From NCBI GenBank assembly GCA_018398765.1, contig JAHBMJ010000711.1, positions 1 through 42,211 on the forward strand: a stretch of 42,211 bases of DNA. Direction: 5' to 3'. The translations under genes and the position numbers were made by a program. This stretch comes from Chromera velia (taxonomy: Eukaryota > Sar > Chromeraceae). Shown piece after piece: positions 10,140-21,089 of the stretch (position 1 is its first letter; the number at the start of each line of letters is the position of its first letter). The notes beneath the pieces are model-generated. The model searched no databases. It was not told the DNA's origin and worked only from the letters and a program-made list of their open reading frames with translations.

Positions 10140-11763
10140 TCAGAGGGCCCGTCCGTTCACAAAAAAACTTGCACCCCCTCCGAAGTTCCCGTCAGCGCTG
10201 CGTGAGCAGAACACAGGCAACCCCGTTGCTACATACATCGCCAGTCCTTCCTTCAAACGAATGTCAGGACTGGCAACGTCACAGAATTTTTCCGTCCACC
10301 TGGGTAAAGAGGCGATCATCGCTGACGGAAAGGGCACCGTCTGACCCCCCCACCTCTCACACAGAGGGTCTACCTCCCCTTCCGAGCCACCCTCACAAGG
10401 AACGAGGAGACCTACCCGTGGACCTCCCAATGGCAATGCGTACCGGAGACAGGGAATTGAGGGCATGTCCTCTGCTGCAATTCCTCTTGCAAGAAGCCCC
10501 ACTGCAGCGCATGCAGTGTAGGCCTGCAGACTCTCTCCAACGCTCCCAAACGCAAGCAGACTTCTGTCCTGGAAAGCCGCCACAGGTTGGAGGCTTGTAG
10601 GCACGTAGAAGGGCGCACCCTCAGGTGACCAATTTCTCAACAGGGCGTTGTTGATGCCAGGCACATTGGGGTTGGCGAGTGCACACCCCCTGAGGAATTT
10701 CTGCGACCCATAAGGGAGTGCATTCAGAGTGTGAGTAAAGGAAACGGCCCCCCCCTCCCGATCAATCACAGCGACATGGTCCGAGTGCCCCCCTCCGACC
10801 GGGACACGATCCAAGTCCTTCAGAGCGGACAATTCGGACAGCGACTTCGACCATGATTCGAGGCCCATTGTTGCCATTTGGTCGTGGAGACGGGAGGCGT
10901 GCTGCAGAGACGCACGGCGGTGGTTGAAGTCACTCATCCCTGTGATTTGAGGCGGGGGGAACACAGGCGCAAAGGAAGGGGTCTCCTGTAGTGCCCTGAC
11001 ACTGCCTAGGCCGCGGAGCATGAGAGATGTTAAGAACAGAGAGGTCTGCTCAATCACTGCACTCACTGCTAGTGCAGTAGAGTTGCTCTGTGTGTCTGCT
11101 GTACTTATCTGAAAGAGCTCAATCAAGTGAAGCCTCTCTGCGAGGGATGCGCCTCCGTAGTCAGGCGGTGCGGGTGAACTGTACAGATTCGCGTCTGCAA
11201 ATCGGAACTGGAATGCTGGAGAGACAAACGAGCGATAGCTCTGGAGCTCTTCCACGCTTGCCCCTGAAATCGCGTGAAACTCCCTTTGAAACTCTGGATC
11301 GTTGTAGATGAACCTGGGGTCCCGTGCAACCTCTTCCAAGAGCTGTGCAACCTCTGGTTGTCTCACAAACCCCTGATGGATCTGCGCACACAGGGCGTCT
11401 CCGTAGGCGCTGATTTTATTCTAACCCCGCTGGCCCAGGGACACACACGGCATTCCCGATCCCGAACAAACTCACGTACCGGCCCAGTGCCCAGACAATA
11501 GAGGCTGTGGAGGCAACAATTGCAGCGTCAGCAGCAGAGCCCCCATTCAGGAGGGCGAGTTTGGCTGCGTGCACAGCGATAGCGTTGCTGGTGCCTGCTA
11601 CAACCCCGTCTCTGCCGTCATGCACCCCCCTGTGCGGACCCCTCTCTGTGTTCAGAGCACTCCATTTGGCGACCTCGCCAGTCGCCCAGCTAGAAGGGTC
11701 GAGGGGGTTCCCGCAAAACACTACAGTCAGGGGAAGAAGGGACACAAGCAATCTGAACGTCAT
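10140..11763 (-). CDS. Gamma-glutamyltranspeptidase-like protein (Ntn hydrolase)
   Basis: The start at 11763 is chosen because it opens a clear signal peptide (MTFRLLVSLLPLTVVF), implying secretion or a membrane anchor. Then come GVVAGTSNAIAVHAAKLALL and NGGSAADAA, the N-terminal signature of gamma-glutamyltranspeptidases. A 55-nt GT-AG intron (11472-11418; TAC|GTGAGT to GGTTAG|AAT) joins two frames in phase and gives 522 aa, close to the usual 550-580. The second exon carries the small-subunit signature VAVIDREGGAVSFTHTLN. The nucleophile region reads GGHSDHVAVID, so the usual catalytic Thr of the TTH motif aligns with Ser (codon 10784-10782). The family cleaves gamma-glutamyl bonds such as that of glutathione after self-cleavage at this residue. 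The intron itself would encode GGT-like residues (GIGN, VPG), so it may be a decayed coding stretch; see findings. The gene is divergent from TAF5. Confidence 0.8.
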
Positions 11764-12628
11764 TTTTCGGCCGTTAAATAAATTAAATTGGAGTGAGAGA
11801 CGTGCATGCGCGCTCTTTTTGGTTTGTCTGCAACCTGGTGTCACTTCGCGTTTTGTCCTCGAATTCAGTGCGGTTTCCTTTTGCTTGCCGTAGTTCACTC
11901 GATCGTTTGGCGTTCTCGGCTTCACAACCTTTGTCAGATCGAAGAGCATTGCGATGGAGCACTGGCAGAATGAAATCTGGCTGAAGATGGCTGCATGAAG
12001 GATGCTGCTGGTCATTGCTGGTCTGCCGTCTCTTGCGTCTCCCTGCATGCATGCCGCATGCGTAGACGGCATGTAGACGGCTGCACTATAGCTCTCGCTA
12101 AGCAATCAACGATACGTCAGCTGGAGAATCAACCTTAGAAAGCAGGTCGCAGTGACTGAATTCTTCTGACACTCTCACTGGCCAGTGCTTCAACCACACG
12201 CCCGCCTGCCACTTTGTTGTATTTTGAAACTCGTCACTGTACTGGCCGCCGCCTCTCCTGCAGATCTGGCCGAGGTGCCCCCTTCTTCTTCCAACTCAGA
12301 ATTAAAGCCGCCAGTTGAATCCTGCTGTGTCGACTCCTGAAGCATGCTGCTCCGTGATATTTCGTGGCAGACCAGAAGAAAGTTGAAGTTTGTCCGAGGA
12401 CCATAAATCCCATCCTTTCCTGATTGTCGGGCAGAGACTGAGATCTGATTGCTTCGGAGACGGGGAAGTGAATTTAGTGGTCCGCCGGGCGTCGCGATTC
12501 TTTTCCTTTTGTCTAGAGCAGAAGAAATTCCAGTTCCCTCCTGAATTATTTAGCAGTACAGCAAAGAAAAACTCTATCAGGGCTTACAGACCAAGAAAAG
12601 CAAAGATTCTCTGGAGGAGAGCAAAGAG
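11764..12628. promoter_or_regulatory. Shared upstream region of the GGT-like gene and TAF5
   Basis: These 865 bases separate two divergent start codons (11763 minus, 12629 plus). They must hold both 5' untranslated regions and both promoters. No TATA box or other defined motif was convincing. Short open frames here have no recognisable domain. Confidence 0.5.
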
Positions 12629-15600
12629 ATGGATGTGGACGCAGGAGAGGTCGGAGATGGGGACAGAGACAGACAGAGTTCTTTCTCTGCCGACCCCTCT
12701 GCCGACCTAGAGAAGCTCTATGAGATTCTGCAGAAGTACAATGTGAGTGAGGACGTGCGGTCGAAATTGGAAGAAGAGCTGAAGGTGAGCAGACCAGGGG
12801 AGAGGGAGGGAATAGCGGAACAGAGTTAAAGAGTCAGTATGTTTCTCTTCTTCTTCTTCTTCCTCTCATTTCAGATTTCTTGAAACGCTCTTGTTCCCTT
12901 CCCGCTGAAGTAGTGGCCCTCCTTTGATCGTTCTTGGCTGTAGCACATCTACAGGCCGAGTTATTCTCTCTCTTCCAACCTTCATCAGCTTCTTGTTATC
13001 TTCCTACTCTTTGCCAAGTTCTTTCATCTTTTTGTCTCCTCCCTTCGTTCTCCTGAACGTTCTCGATCATTTACTGAATGGCTGCGTTCTCTTCCCCTTC
13101 CTTCTCGTGTTCCCCTGCCCTGCTCTGTCTGCAGGATGGAAGTTCCGCCGGCAGTAAGAAGAGGCAAGGCAGCACGCTCCCTCCCCCACTGTCTCCAGTG
13201 AAGTATGCTGAGATGTACAGAGCTTTTGTGGCATGGTGTGACGAGAGTTTAGAAGACTCACAGCAGGAACTTCTGGAAGTCCGCTTCCCGATTTTCATCT
13301 ACATTTTTGCCGACCTGGTGGTACGAGACATGCGAAAGGAGGCCCTATTTTTCCTTACTGAGTTTGGGGTCGAATTTGAAAGCGCAGTGCCGTATGCCCA
13401 CGAGATGAGATCTTTGAGGATGGTCGGCACAGGCACGATGCAGCTGGAGAAGAGCGCCGCCACTGCCTGGTTGCTCAGGGGGTTGAGAAAAACTGTGCGT
13501 ATATCGTATCTGACGCACAGAGCGTTGGTTAGTCACGCGACCTTCGACCTGGCCTCTCGTGGAGTGTTGATGGCCATTTTGCAGACGACAGTGAAATTTG
13601 AGATTTCATCCCCAGAGGCGGAAAAAGAAAAGGGAGCCAATCGCAAAGAACGACAGAAGCACATCAGGGGAAGACTTGCACCTTTGCTGGGAGGGGCGAT
13701 GGGTGGGGGGAGTCTTTCAGTTGGGGGGGAACAAAGTGTCAGTTCGGCAGATAAAGAGACGTTACTTCAAGTGAATAATGCCCTCCTTCGACTGGGTCTT
13801 CCAGAAAAAGGCAGTGACGTTGTGGGTGCAGACGGAGCAGCAGTGTCTCACGACAGCTGGGCCTGGGGCCAGAGGGCAGATGACAGACCCCACGGGGAGG
13901 AATGTCTGCCTAGGGCGTCGTCCCATGTGACCGTGCAGGATACGGGGGGCTTCAAGGGGGTTTCAGGTTCCTCCTCTTCCTCTTCGTCGTCTTCGAGTGG
14001 TAATCCTTTGTCTGACCTTGAGATGAGAGGGGTGGGAAGAGAGATGAGAGATGCCAATCGAGTGAGGGTTCGGGAAATTTCGGGTTCTGATATTAAGAAG
14101 AACTTGTTTGTGTCGCATGTGAGCTTTGCAAATAGTGCGGGGTTGTCGGCCTGTGCGGTATCTCGCACGGATGGTCGGCTTGTTGCCGGAGCCTTTTCTG
14201 ACCTTGGAGTAAAAATTTGGTCTTTAGAGGCAATGGAGAAGCAGAGAGAGTTGATAAGGGCAGACAGAAGAGAGAGAGAGGAGGTGGCAGATGACGGCTT
14301 CAAAGATCTGCAAACGCAAATTGAGGGTGGGTGGGTCTGATGAATGGATGAAGATAGGGACTCCACATTTTCCACATTTTCAAATCTCGAAAAGGATTGA
14401 AGAGTCTGCAGACTCCACTTTCTGGTTTCTCTCGTGCTTTGCATCAAGTTTCTTCACTTTGTCTTTTGTGCGTTTTTCTTTCCCCATACTGCACCGTCGA
14501 TCCTTTACGAGCGTTTTGGATGTAACAGCGTCTCTCTAGTGAATGCCTGTGTGGAGTTTCCTTTCTGCAGGCGTGTTGGAGGAGGTTCCTTTCCAGAGTT
14601 CCGTCCTGGGTCATCCGGAGGGCTACAAAGGTGCGTCGGAAAGGGAGGGGAGTGAAGCTGGAGAATTCAACGGGAAGGAGGGGTGAAAGAGATAGAGAAA
14701 AGGACTGCGACAATAAAAGAGGAGGTTGAAAGGGGGTGGGCGTATCGTCACGTGTGTATGTGTTTGCAGAGACAGACCCTCTTTCACGCACTGTCTGACG
14801 TGTTTCTGTGTGTGCACATATTCATGCCTGAGGGACCGTCACAGAGACTTTCTGCCGAGTCCAGCTGCATTGCAGACACAATTATACAGGTGAAATGCGA
14901 TCATGGAGGTTGGGGTTCCTTCCGTCTGTGTGTGCAGACTGGGTTCCTTACAAGAGAGCCTTCGGTCATCAAGGGCCCGTTTTCGCAATGGATTTTTCGA
15001 GTGACAGCCAGTGAGCTTTCCTTCCAGTTTTCATGTCCTTCTGTTCTCTTTTACGTAGGCAGGTGAAGTGATTATCCTTTCTCCACCGTACTCACCTGCT
15101 TTCTGAGCTTCGCCTTGGTGACAATGAAAAAGGCCAAACAGAAAGCGACATCCTCTCAGATGTTTAGACTCTTCCCTTTCGTTCTTGTTTGTCCTTGTGG
15201 CCCCTTCACATCCCCCCCTCCCCTCTGCGTGTGTGTGTGTGTGTGTGTGTTTGTGTATGCGCGGTTTTTTTCACGTGTCTGTCTCGGTTTGCTTTTTCCA
15301 TGCCTTGTCGCTCTGCCTTTGCTTTCTCTGTTGTCTTCACGTTTGTGTCCGTCCGCAGATTCCTTCTCACAGGGGGTCTCGATGGCAAAGGTCTGTCTGT
15401 CTGTCTGTCTCTCCGTCTTTCTGTGAGTGGATGAGATGATGCGTTGTTTGCCCCCCACTCTTTTCTGTTTGTTCGCCTTTTTTGATGTACGTGTCAGCCA
15501 TACTCGTTGCTGCCTTACTTGCATCTCTCTTCGTCTATCTCTCTGTCTCTCTGTCTCTCTGTATGTCTCCTTCCCTCCGTTTCTCCTCTCCTCGTCTGCA

Positions 15601-17511
15601 TCTTCATCGTGCGTGTTTTTTCCCATTTTCCTTCACTGTGCCTTCGCAGTCAAGATGTTCAACGTACTTGCCGACGCTCTGACAATTGAAGAAGAGGAAG
15701 AGGAGGGATATGCGGAAGGAATGGACCCGAACCAGATGAGCGACCTCGAAAGAATGGAGGCCAAAGACAGAGACGAGGCCAGGGGAATTAGGGGGGGAGT
15801 CAGGTGCACCAGAGCAAAGAGGAGTCTGGATGAACCCATACGATGTCCTTGCATGCACACATTTCAAGGTCAGTCCGTCTGCTTGTTGCTAGGGCGTTAT
15901 CTCTTTTTCTCTTCACCTCGCTCTGTGTATCTGTGCATTTCTGTAGAACCTGTGAGAGAGGTGGGGAGGCAGAGGGTGCATGGGTCAGTGAGTGCAAAAA
16001 AAAAGCATCCCTCCAAGTGAGGGCATGGCCGTCCGTTGGAATGAATACGTGGGGAGAGAGTCTTTGTGTATGTACATGTATGCGCCCCCCGCATGTTTGA
16101 ATGGGGAGAGGACGTCATTCTTTTCTTCTTGGGATTTCTGGATCCATTGGATACGAAATCCGTGCACGTCACGTCGGAGTAATTGAGGTGTTTCACGCAC
16201 GCGCCATGCATCCGTAAGAAGTGTTCTAAGAAAGGAATTAAAGAAAAAACATCTGCATGCAGGCCACAGCGGTCCGATCTGGGACATCAGTTGGGATCCG
16301 TCTGGAGACGACTTTTTCTTCCTGACAGCGGGTGCTGACCGGACAGCCAGACTGTACTGTGAATCCAGACCTGACGCTGTGAGGGTGTTCGGAACTGGAA
16401 CGCACAGACACAGGGCCGATGTGACGGTGCGTGCGTCTTTCTGTCTGTCTGTCTGTTTGTTCGTCTGTATTCTTCATCTTCGTTTGTCTGTGTTTGGATG
16501 CGGATGCAAAGATGGGTGCTCTTCTTTCTTACGGTCAGCGGAGCAACATGAAAGCCGGCTGAAGCGCCGAGAATTTCCTTCCCTCTTTCCCGTTCCTGCT
16601 CCTGCCGAGGAAGGCGAGCACTCCCTCTGTCTTGTTACTTTTTGAGAAGAATTTGAGGTCTTGACTGACTTCATGCAAGACCTGCTTGAGATTACTCATC
16701 TGTCTGCTGTTTCTTCTATTTCTTTCGCCTCGGCCTCGTTTTTCCCCTGCTACTCTTCTCCTTTCCCCCTGGAAGTGAAGATTCCCTCCCAGCGCCCAGG
16801 CGTCAAAACTGAGCACAATGAGCGTTGACACAGAAACAGACTTCTCTTTCCTCCGCGTTTATTTTTGTTTTGATTGCACAACCAGAGCATCCGTGTGCAC
16901 CCCAACCGAAGTCTGGTGTCAACCTCCTCGGACGATGGGACGATCCGAATGTGAGCTCAGTTCTTTCAGTTGAAGCTTTTCTTTTAAATAAGTGCAGGCT
17001 GCTTGAATTGTTTTTTTGCAAGCGCGCACTCTGCTCTTTTTCGTTTGATTTCCTTGCTCTTTGGCTCCTCGACTGGAACGAACAGTTTGTACAGCTTGTT
17101 TAGATGTAGGCCGAAGACTGAATCCAAAGGAGTCTTCTTACGTTCCGAAAGATTCTTTAGCAATGTCCTCTGTTGCACATTCCCTGCAAAGGTGACGGCT
17201 ATGTGCAAGTGTCTGCAAAGACGGTCAGACGAAGACCATTCCCACATTGTTCGTCCGATTCCCTTCTTTCCATTTTTCAGGTGGGACGTGAGGCAGGCCA
17301 AGTGTGTGCGCCTGCTTCAGTGGCACCTGTCCCCTGTGCGTTCTCTGGCGTTCTCTCCCTCCGGACGGGCACTCGCGTCTGGAAGTCAGTCAGAATATTT
17401 ATTGCTTTTTTTTTGTTTTAGTGGAAGAAAGTGAGTGATTGGGTCTGAGGGTCATCCTTTTCGGTCGAGCAGCAAAGTAGGTGAGTAGTCGACTGGCACG
17501 AAAAGAGGCGC

Positions 17512-17554
<43 letters not shown>

Positions 17555-17814
17555 CCTCCGTCCTACCCTTCCTCTCTCCCTCTGTATGCGTGTGTGTGTG
17601 CGCGCGCGCCTATGTGGGGGTAGATGCCTGGCTGTTCTTACTTCCTGTGCATACGGTCAGTGTTAGTGTTGTCGACGGGGCCTCCGTCTGGTTCTCTCTT
17701 TGTGTATCTCGTTCACTTCTCTTCCTTCCTCGGCGTGCCTGCCTGCAGGTTTGAACGGCGACTTAATCTTCTGGGACCTGCAGAGGGCCATGCCGGTCTC
17801 GATACAAACCCGAG

Positions 17815-17846
<32 letters not shown>

Positions 17847-18886
17847 GCATGTGATTAGTCCAGGTGTTCTTGCTCTGTCGCTGGCTGCCTGTCTCTTTTC
17901 GTTCGTCTCTTAGTCTTTGGACATCTCTCTGTGTTCGATCATCTTTGTTTTTCTTACCTTCAATCTGTTCTTCTGTTTTTTTCACTTTCTCTGTCAGTCT
18001 GCCAACTTCCTCTTTCTCTTTCTGTCCATCTTCTGTTTATGTTCGGAAAGTCTCTCGATCGGTTCGAGGGCACAAAGGTAAAGATGTGATTCTCTCTTTT
18101 TGGTTGATTGATTCATTGCAGCGCACTCTGGCCTAGTCTCCTCTATGACATTCGCTCCTCATTTAGTGGTGGAGAAGCACTTCAGTCTTCTGGCATCGTG
18201 CGGGTATGATTCGGTTTTTCAACTACGGAAGTGCTATGAGGGGGGGATGGGCGACGCGCGGGAGACAGAAGGGAAGAGGCGGCACGCAGGAGAAAAGGGA
18301 ATGAGAATGGAGGTGAAGACGAAAGTGAAGTCGAGGGCTCTGGTGAAGGTGAGCATTTGGCTGTTTTCTTCTGTCTTTTTGGTTTTGGTCGTCCTTTTCC
18401 CCCCTTTCTTCCTTCCTTCCTTCCTTCCTGGTTTCTTCTCCTCCCTTACTTCGGGCCCCGGTACGCAAGAGCAGAATCGAGACAGAGACAGAGACAGAGA
18501 GACAGAAAGAGAGAGAACTCTGATGTTTCATCCAGATCAGGCAGATACGTGGAAGGAAAGGGGGGGGGGGGGGGGGGTTTTTTTTTTTTTAACGCGTCTC
18601 TGGAGGGTAAATAGCGGATGCGTTGATGCACAAGTCAATTATAAAAATTTGCACGCCCGTTTCCTTCATTTCTCTCTTCCTAGGCTGACGTTCCTGTCTG
18701 CCAGTGCCGCAACATCGATAAACGAAAACATATCAAGACAACAACCCGAATCTACCAATGGTGTCAAATGTGTGTCTGCAGACTGTGTGGACAGACTCGG
18801 GTGTGCTCTTCACTGCGGGCCCCCAGATGGACGACAAACACGACGTGAGGGAGGAAGAAGGAAGGAAAGACAAAACCAAAGGATGA
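12629..18886 (+). CDS. TAF5: TFIID subunit TAF5 homologue (12 exons, 820 aa)
   Basis: Exons: 12629-12784, 13135-14326, 14571-14630, 14938-15010, 15359-15390, 15650-15868, 16263-16426, 16886-16950, 17281-17384, 17749-17814, 18122-18348, 18782-18886. All junctions are GT-AG, phases chain without error and the sum is 2463 nt. Exon 1 has a helical LisH-like start (LEKLYEILQKYNVSEDV). Exon 2 has the TAF5 NTD2 domain (KYAEMYRAFVAWCDESL, FPIFIYIFADLVVRDM), then a Gly/Ser-rich linker with a Ser run and the first WD40 blade. Later exons give WD40 repeats: GHQGPVFAMDFSSD, GHSGPIWDISWDPSG, VHPNRSLVSTSSDDGTIRMWD, LSPVRSLAFSPSGRALASG, LNGDLIFWDL, AHSGLVSSMTFAPH. The C-terminal strand VWTDSGVLFTAG matches the family's closing blade. 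Exon 6 inserts an acidic loop of about 65 residues (Glu run) between blades. TAF5 scaffolds TFIID in the nucleus. Exon 5 is only 32 nt. The last acceptor was chosen over an upstream one (18684) because it restores the family C-terminus. Confidence 0.92.
15229..17848 (+). repeat. Microsatellites inside TAF5 introns
   Basis: Introns hold (GT)n at about 15229-15250, (CTGT)n at about 15392-15414 and 16439-16462, (CT)n at about 17513-17549, and (CTGT)n at 17816-17846. Three of these arrays begin at, or within a few bases of, a 5' splice site: exon 5 (GTCTGTCTGT), exon 7 and exon 10 (GTCTGTCTGT). Confidence 0.85.
18560..18590 (+). repeat. Homopolymer junction: 18 G followed by 13 T
   Basis: A run of G (18560-18577) passes directly into a run of T (18578-18590) inside the last TAF5 intron. 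Run lengths in such a tract are prone to sequencing and polymerase error, so the exact counts should not be trusted. Confidence 0.9.
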
Positions 18887-19671
18887 AATCAGGAAAGAAA
18901 TCAGGGACAGAATAAGAGATGAGCGATCCAAGTGGGGAATAATGAAAACAGAATATTAAAACAGCCTCAAGGAAAAAAACTAGCAAAAAAACGTTAGGTT
19001 AAGCAAAAAGTGTGAATAGTACCACGACTTAAGTTATCACTTAACTTAATTAAAAGATTTTGAAAAACAAGATATAAAAAGGGGAATATCCGCTAAGTTG
19101 ATATCCAATTATAATTGGAATGTGAACTAAAATATGAAATTATAAATCAGACTGCTCCATTACTATAGCTCCTGTGATTAAATTCAAGTCCATGCAGTTA
19201 TTGATTTATATTTCTGGTTATGTTTGAGCTGTCATTGGCCCTGGCATTGGCTCAACTTGAAAGCTAAGTTGAAGCCTGATCAAATACAGACTATTGGAGA
19301 CTCCCTGGATTTATTGAGCAACCTTGCTAAGGGGCTTATATATCTAAAAGACTAAAACTTTGTCATAAACTATCATAAACACTACTAGGAATAGTATTAA
19401 TATATATATATATATATAATACTGACACTATCTAAAACAAGGTACAAAAGCTAAATAAAAAGACTTAAAAAATTATTGGCATGATAAGTCTATAGAATTT
19501 TTCAAACCACGACCAAAATATTTTTTGCAAACTCAATTTAAGGTACATCCAATCCCAATTTAACTCAATCTGAAGTCGATTTTATAAAATTGACTGTGAT
19601 GCGGTATATATATATATATATATATGTATATGAGTTTGCCAAATTGAGTTGGTCTTGCTATAGGATGAAAA

Positions 19672-19715
<44 letters not shown>

Positions 19716-20224
19716 GTACGTACGTATACGTACGTACGTACATTGACCCGATGCTGAAATTCACTATAGCGGTTCTCGCTCGAGACACTCACCCACAAAC
19801 TTTCAGGAAATTGGTGTATCACGCGTCGACACGTCAAGTTATATGCATGCGCGCGAGGTTTACCTGCATGGCCCTCAAACCGATCGAAGTGGTGCAGTTT
19901 CTACTTTTACCTATAGTTATATAGCTATAGCTGGCGCAGCTTAGACTCTTACAGTATGTGCCAGCATATATTCCTGTGTCAGTTCCATCTTTGACTCTGT
20001 CTAGGCTATTGATTCAGAATTTAATGTATGAATGTGGTGTGCGCGTGTACCGAGTGCTCATTTGTCTATGCGCCTCCGTAGATGTGGTGTGCCTTAAGGC
20101 GAATCGATCCGATTGGCATGCAGGCTTCCTCATCCCTCCCCGTATGAATGTGTGTTCTAGGTTGTCCTCAAAGCCTTGTTAGTGGCTTAGGATCTGGCGT
20201 CGCTAGATCTAGGATTTAACCCTC

Positions 20225-20257
<33 letters not shown>

Positions 20258-20364
20258 ATATGGACTTGTTATTGAATTAGTTTAACTCAGTTACCAGTTT
20301 TCAGCGCTCCAAACGTAGAGACACCAAAGCTATCTATCCCAACTGTTACGCAACACCTGTCACG
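18887..20364. other. AT-rich intergenic stretch with microsatellites
   Basis: No gene is seen. (TA)n tracts lie at about 19399-19419, 19605-19626 and 19678-19710. A palindromic ACGT tract follows at about 19717-19741 (GTACGTACG repeated). (ATC)n lies at about 20227-20258. The first 150 bases probably include the TAF5 3' untranslated region. Confidence 0.7.
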
Positions 20365-21089
20365 ATGCTTGCTCAACAAACCAAAACTGCTCTCAAACAG
20401 ACCGATTCTTCCACTGCTATGAAGCATGACTGCATGTTTAGAAGACTGAACCACGGAGCACAATGTATCGGCAACCTGAACGGGGAAGCCCCTTCTTTCC
20501 TGAGCGGTGATGGCACAGCTTGCGGCAACGCCACCATCTCCGGAACCAAGGCTGTCTTGGGCTACGTTCTCTTGCCTGCTTTCCAAGCGAAGGATAAGAT
20601 GTTCACCCTGATAGTGCCCCCAAGACATGAACTCCTGGTAAATTCTCTCGTCTACTCACTTATCTTCGCGTTGTGCCCTTCCAGCTTCAGCTTTGATGAC
20701 TTAGCCGCCTTGGCTTGCATATATAGGTGTTGTGCTGGCACTCCCTCTGTTGTTTCATGTTGTAAAAGAACGAGAAGGACGGCAAGTTCTATAATAACCA
20801 GTTCTACACTTTCACCGTCCAGCAGATCAAGACGCTTGCCCTTCCGGTGGACGGCCAGGCCCTTACCGCCGCTTAGCAGTCTGGAGGCTCCATCAAGTTG
20901 ATGGTTCACAACGAAGACTGGTATAAGGAGAACATCGCAGAGCCTCTCAAGTACTTCTTCCAGAATGGTGCCGAGTCCCTCTGTCCGTCTTATAAGCGCT
21001 CCACTGTCGGTTCTCGTCCTGGAACTGTGCAGCTCTCTCCCGACGAGGCGCTCTTCCTCGGCCTGCTGCTTGCTCGTGGCCGTGGCTGA
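20365..21089 (+). CDS. Unidentified two-exon protein with an in-frame TAG
   Basis: Exon 1 (20365-20637, 91 codons) ends at CTG|GTAAAT. Exon 2 (20769-21089) follows TGTAAAAG|AAC in the same phase. The combined frame runs to TGA at 21087-21089 except for one TAG at 20874-20876 (ALTAA-stop-QSGGSIKL). Codons on both sides of the TAG look alike: AAG for Lys, AAC for Asn and C-ending codons dominate, as in an expressed gene. Residues after the stop (MVHNEDWYKENIAEPLKYFF) look like an ordinary globular protein. Either the product is about 126 aa and the rest is relict, or the TAG is read through, or a short intron removes it (GCTTAG could serve as an acceptor), or it is a point mutation. I recognise no family, signal peptide or membrane segment. 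About 196 residues flank the stop in total. Confidence 0.5.

Noticed and set aside
10109..10600. 163-codon plus-strand frame
   Set aside because: It is antisense to well-supported GGT-like coding sequence.
15115..16020. Many overlapping Ser/Leu/Cys-rich frames inside TAF5 introns
   Set aside because: They derive from pyrimidine-rich and GT-rich microsatellites and overlap exons in the wrong frame.
18684..18781. Alternative last TAF5 exon starting at 18684 (ADVPVCQCRNIDK)
   Set aside because: It is in phase but reads into a Cys-rich tail unlike TAF5. The acceptor at 18781/18782 restores the conserved C-terminal strand (VWTDSGVLFTAG) and is a better TGCAG site.
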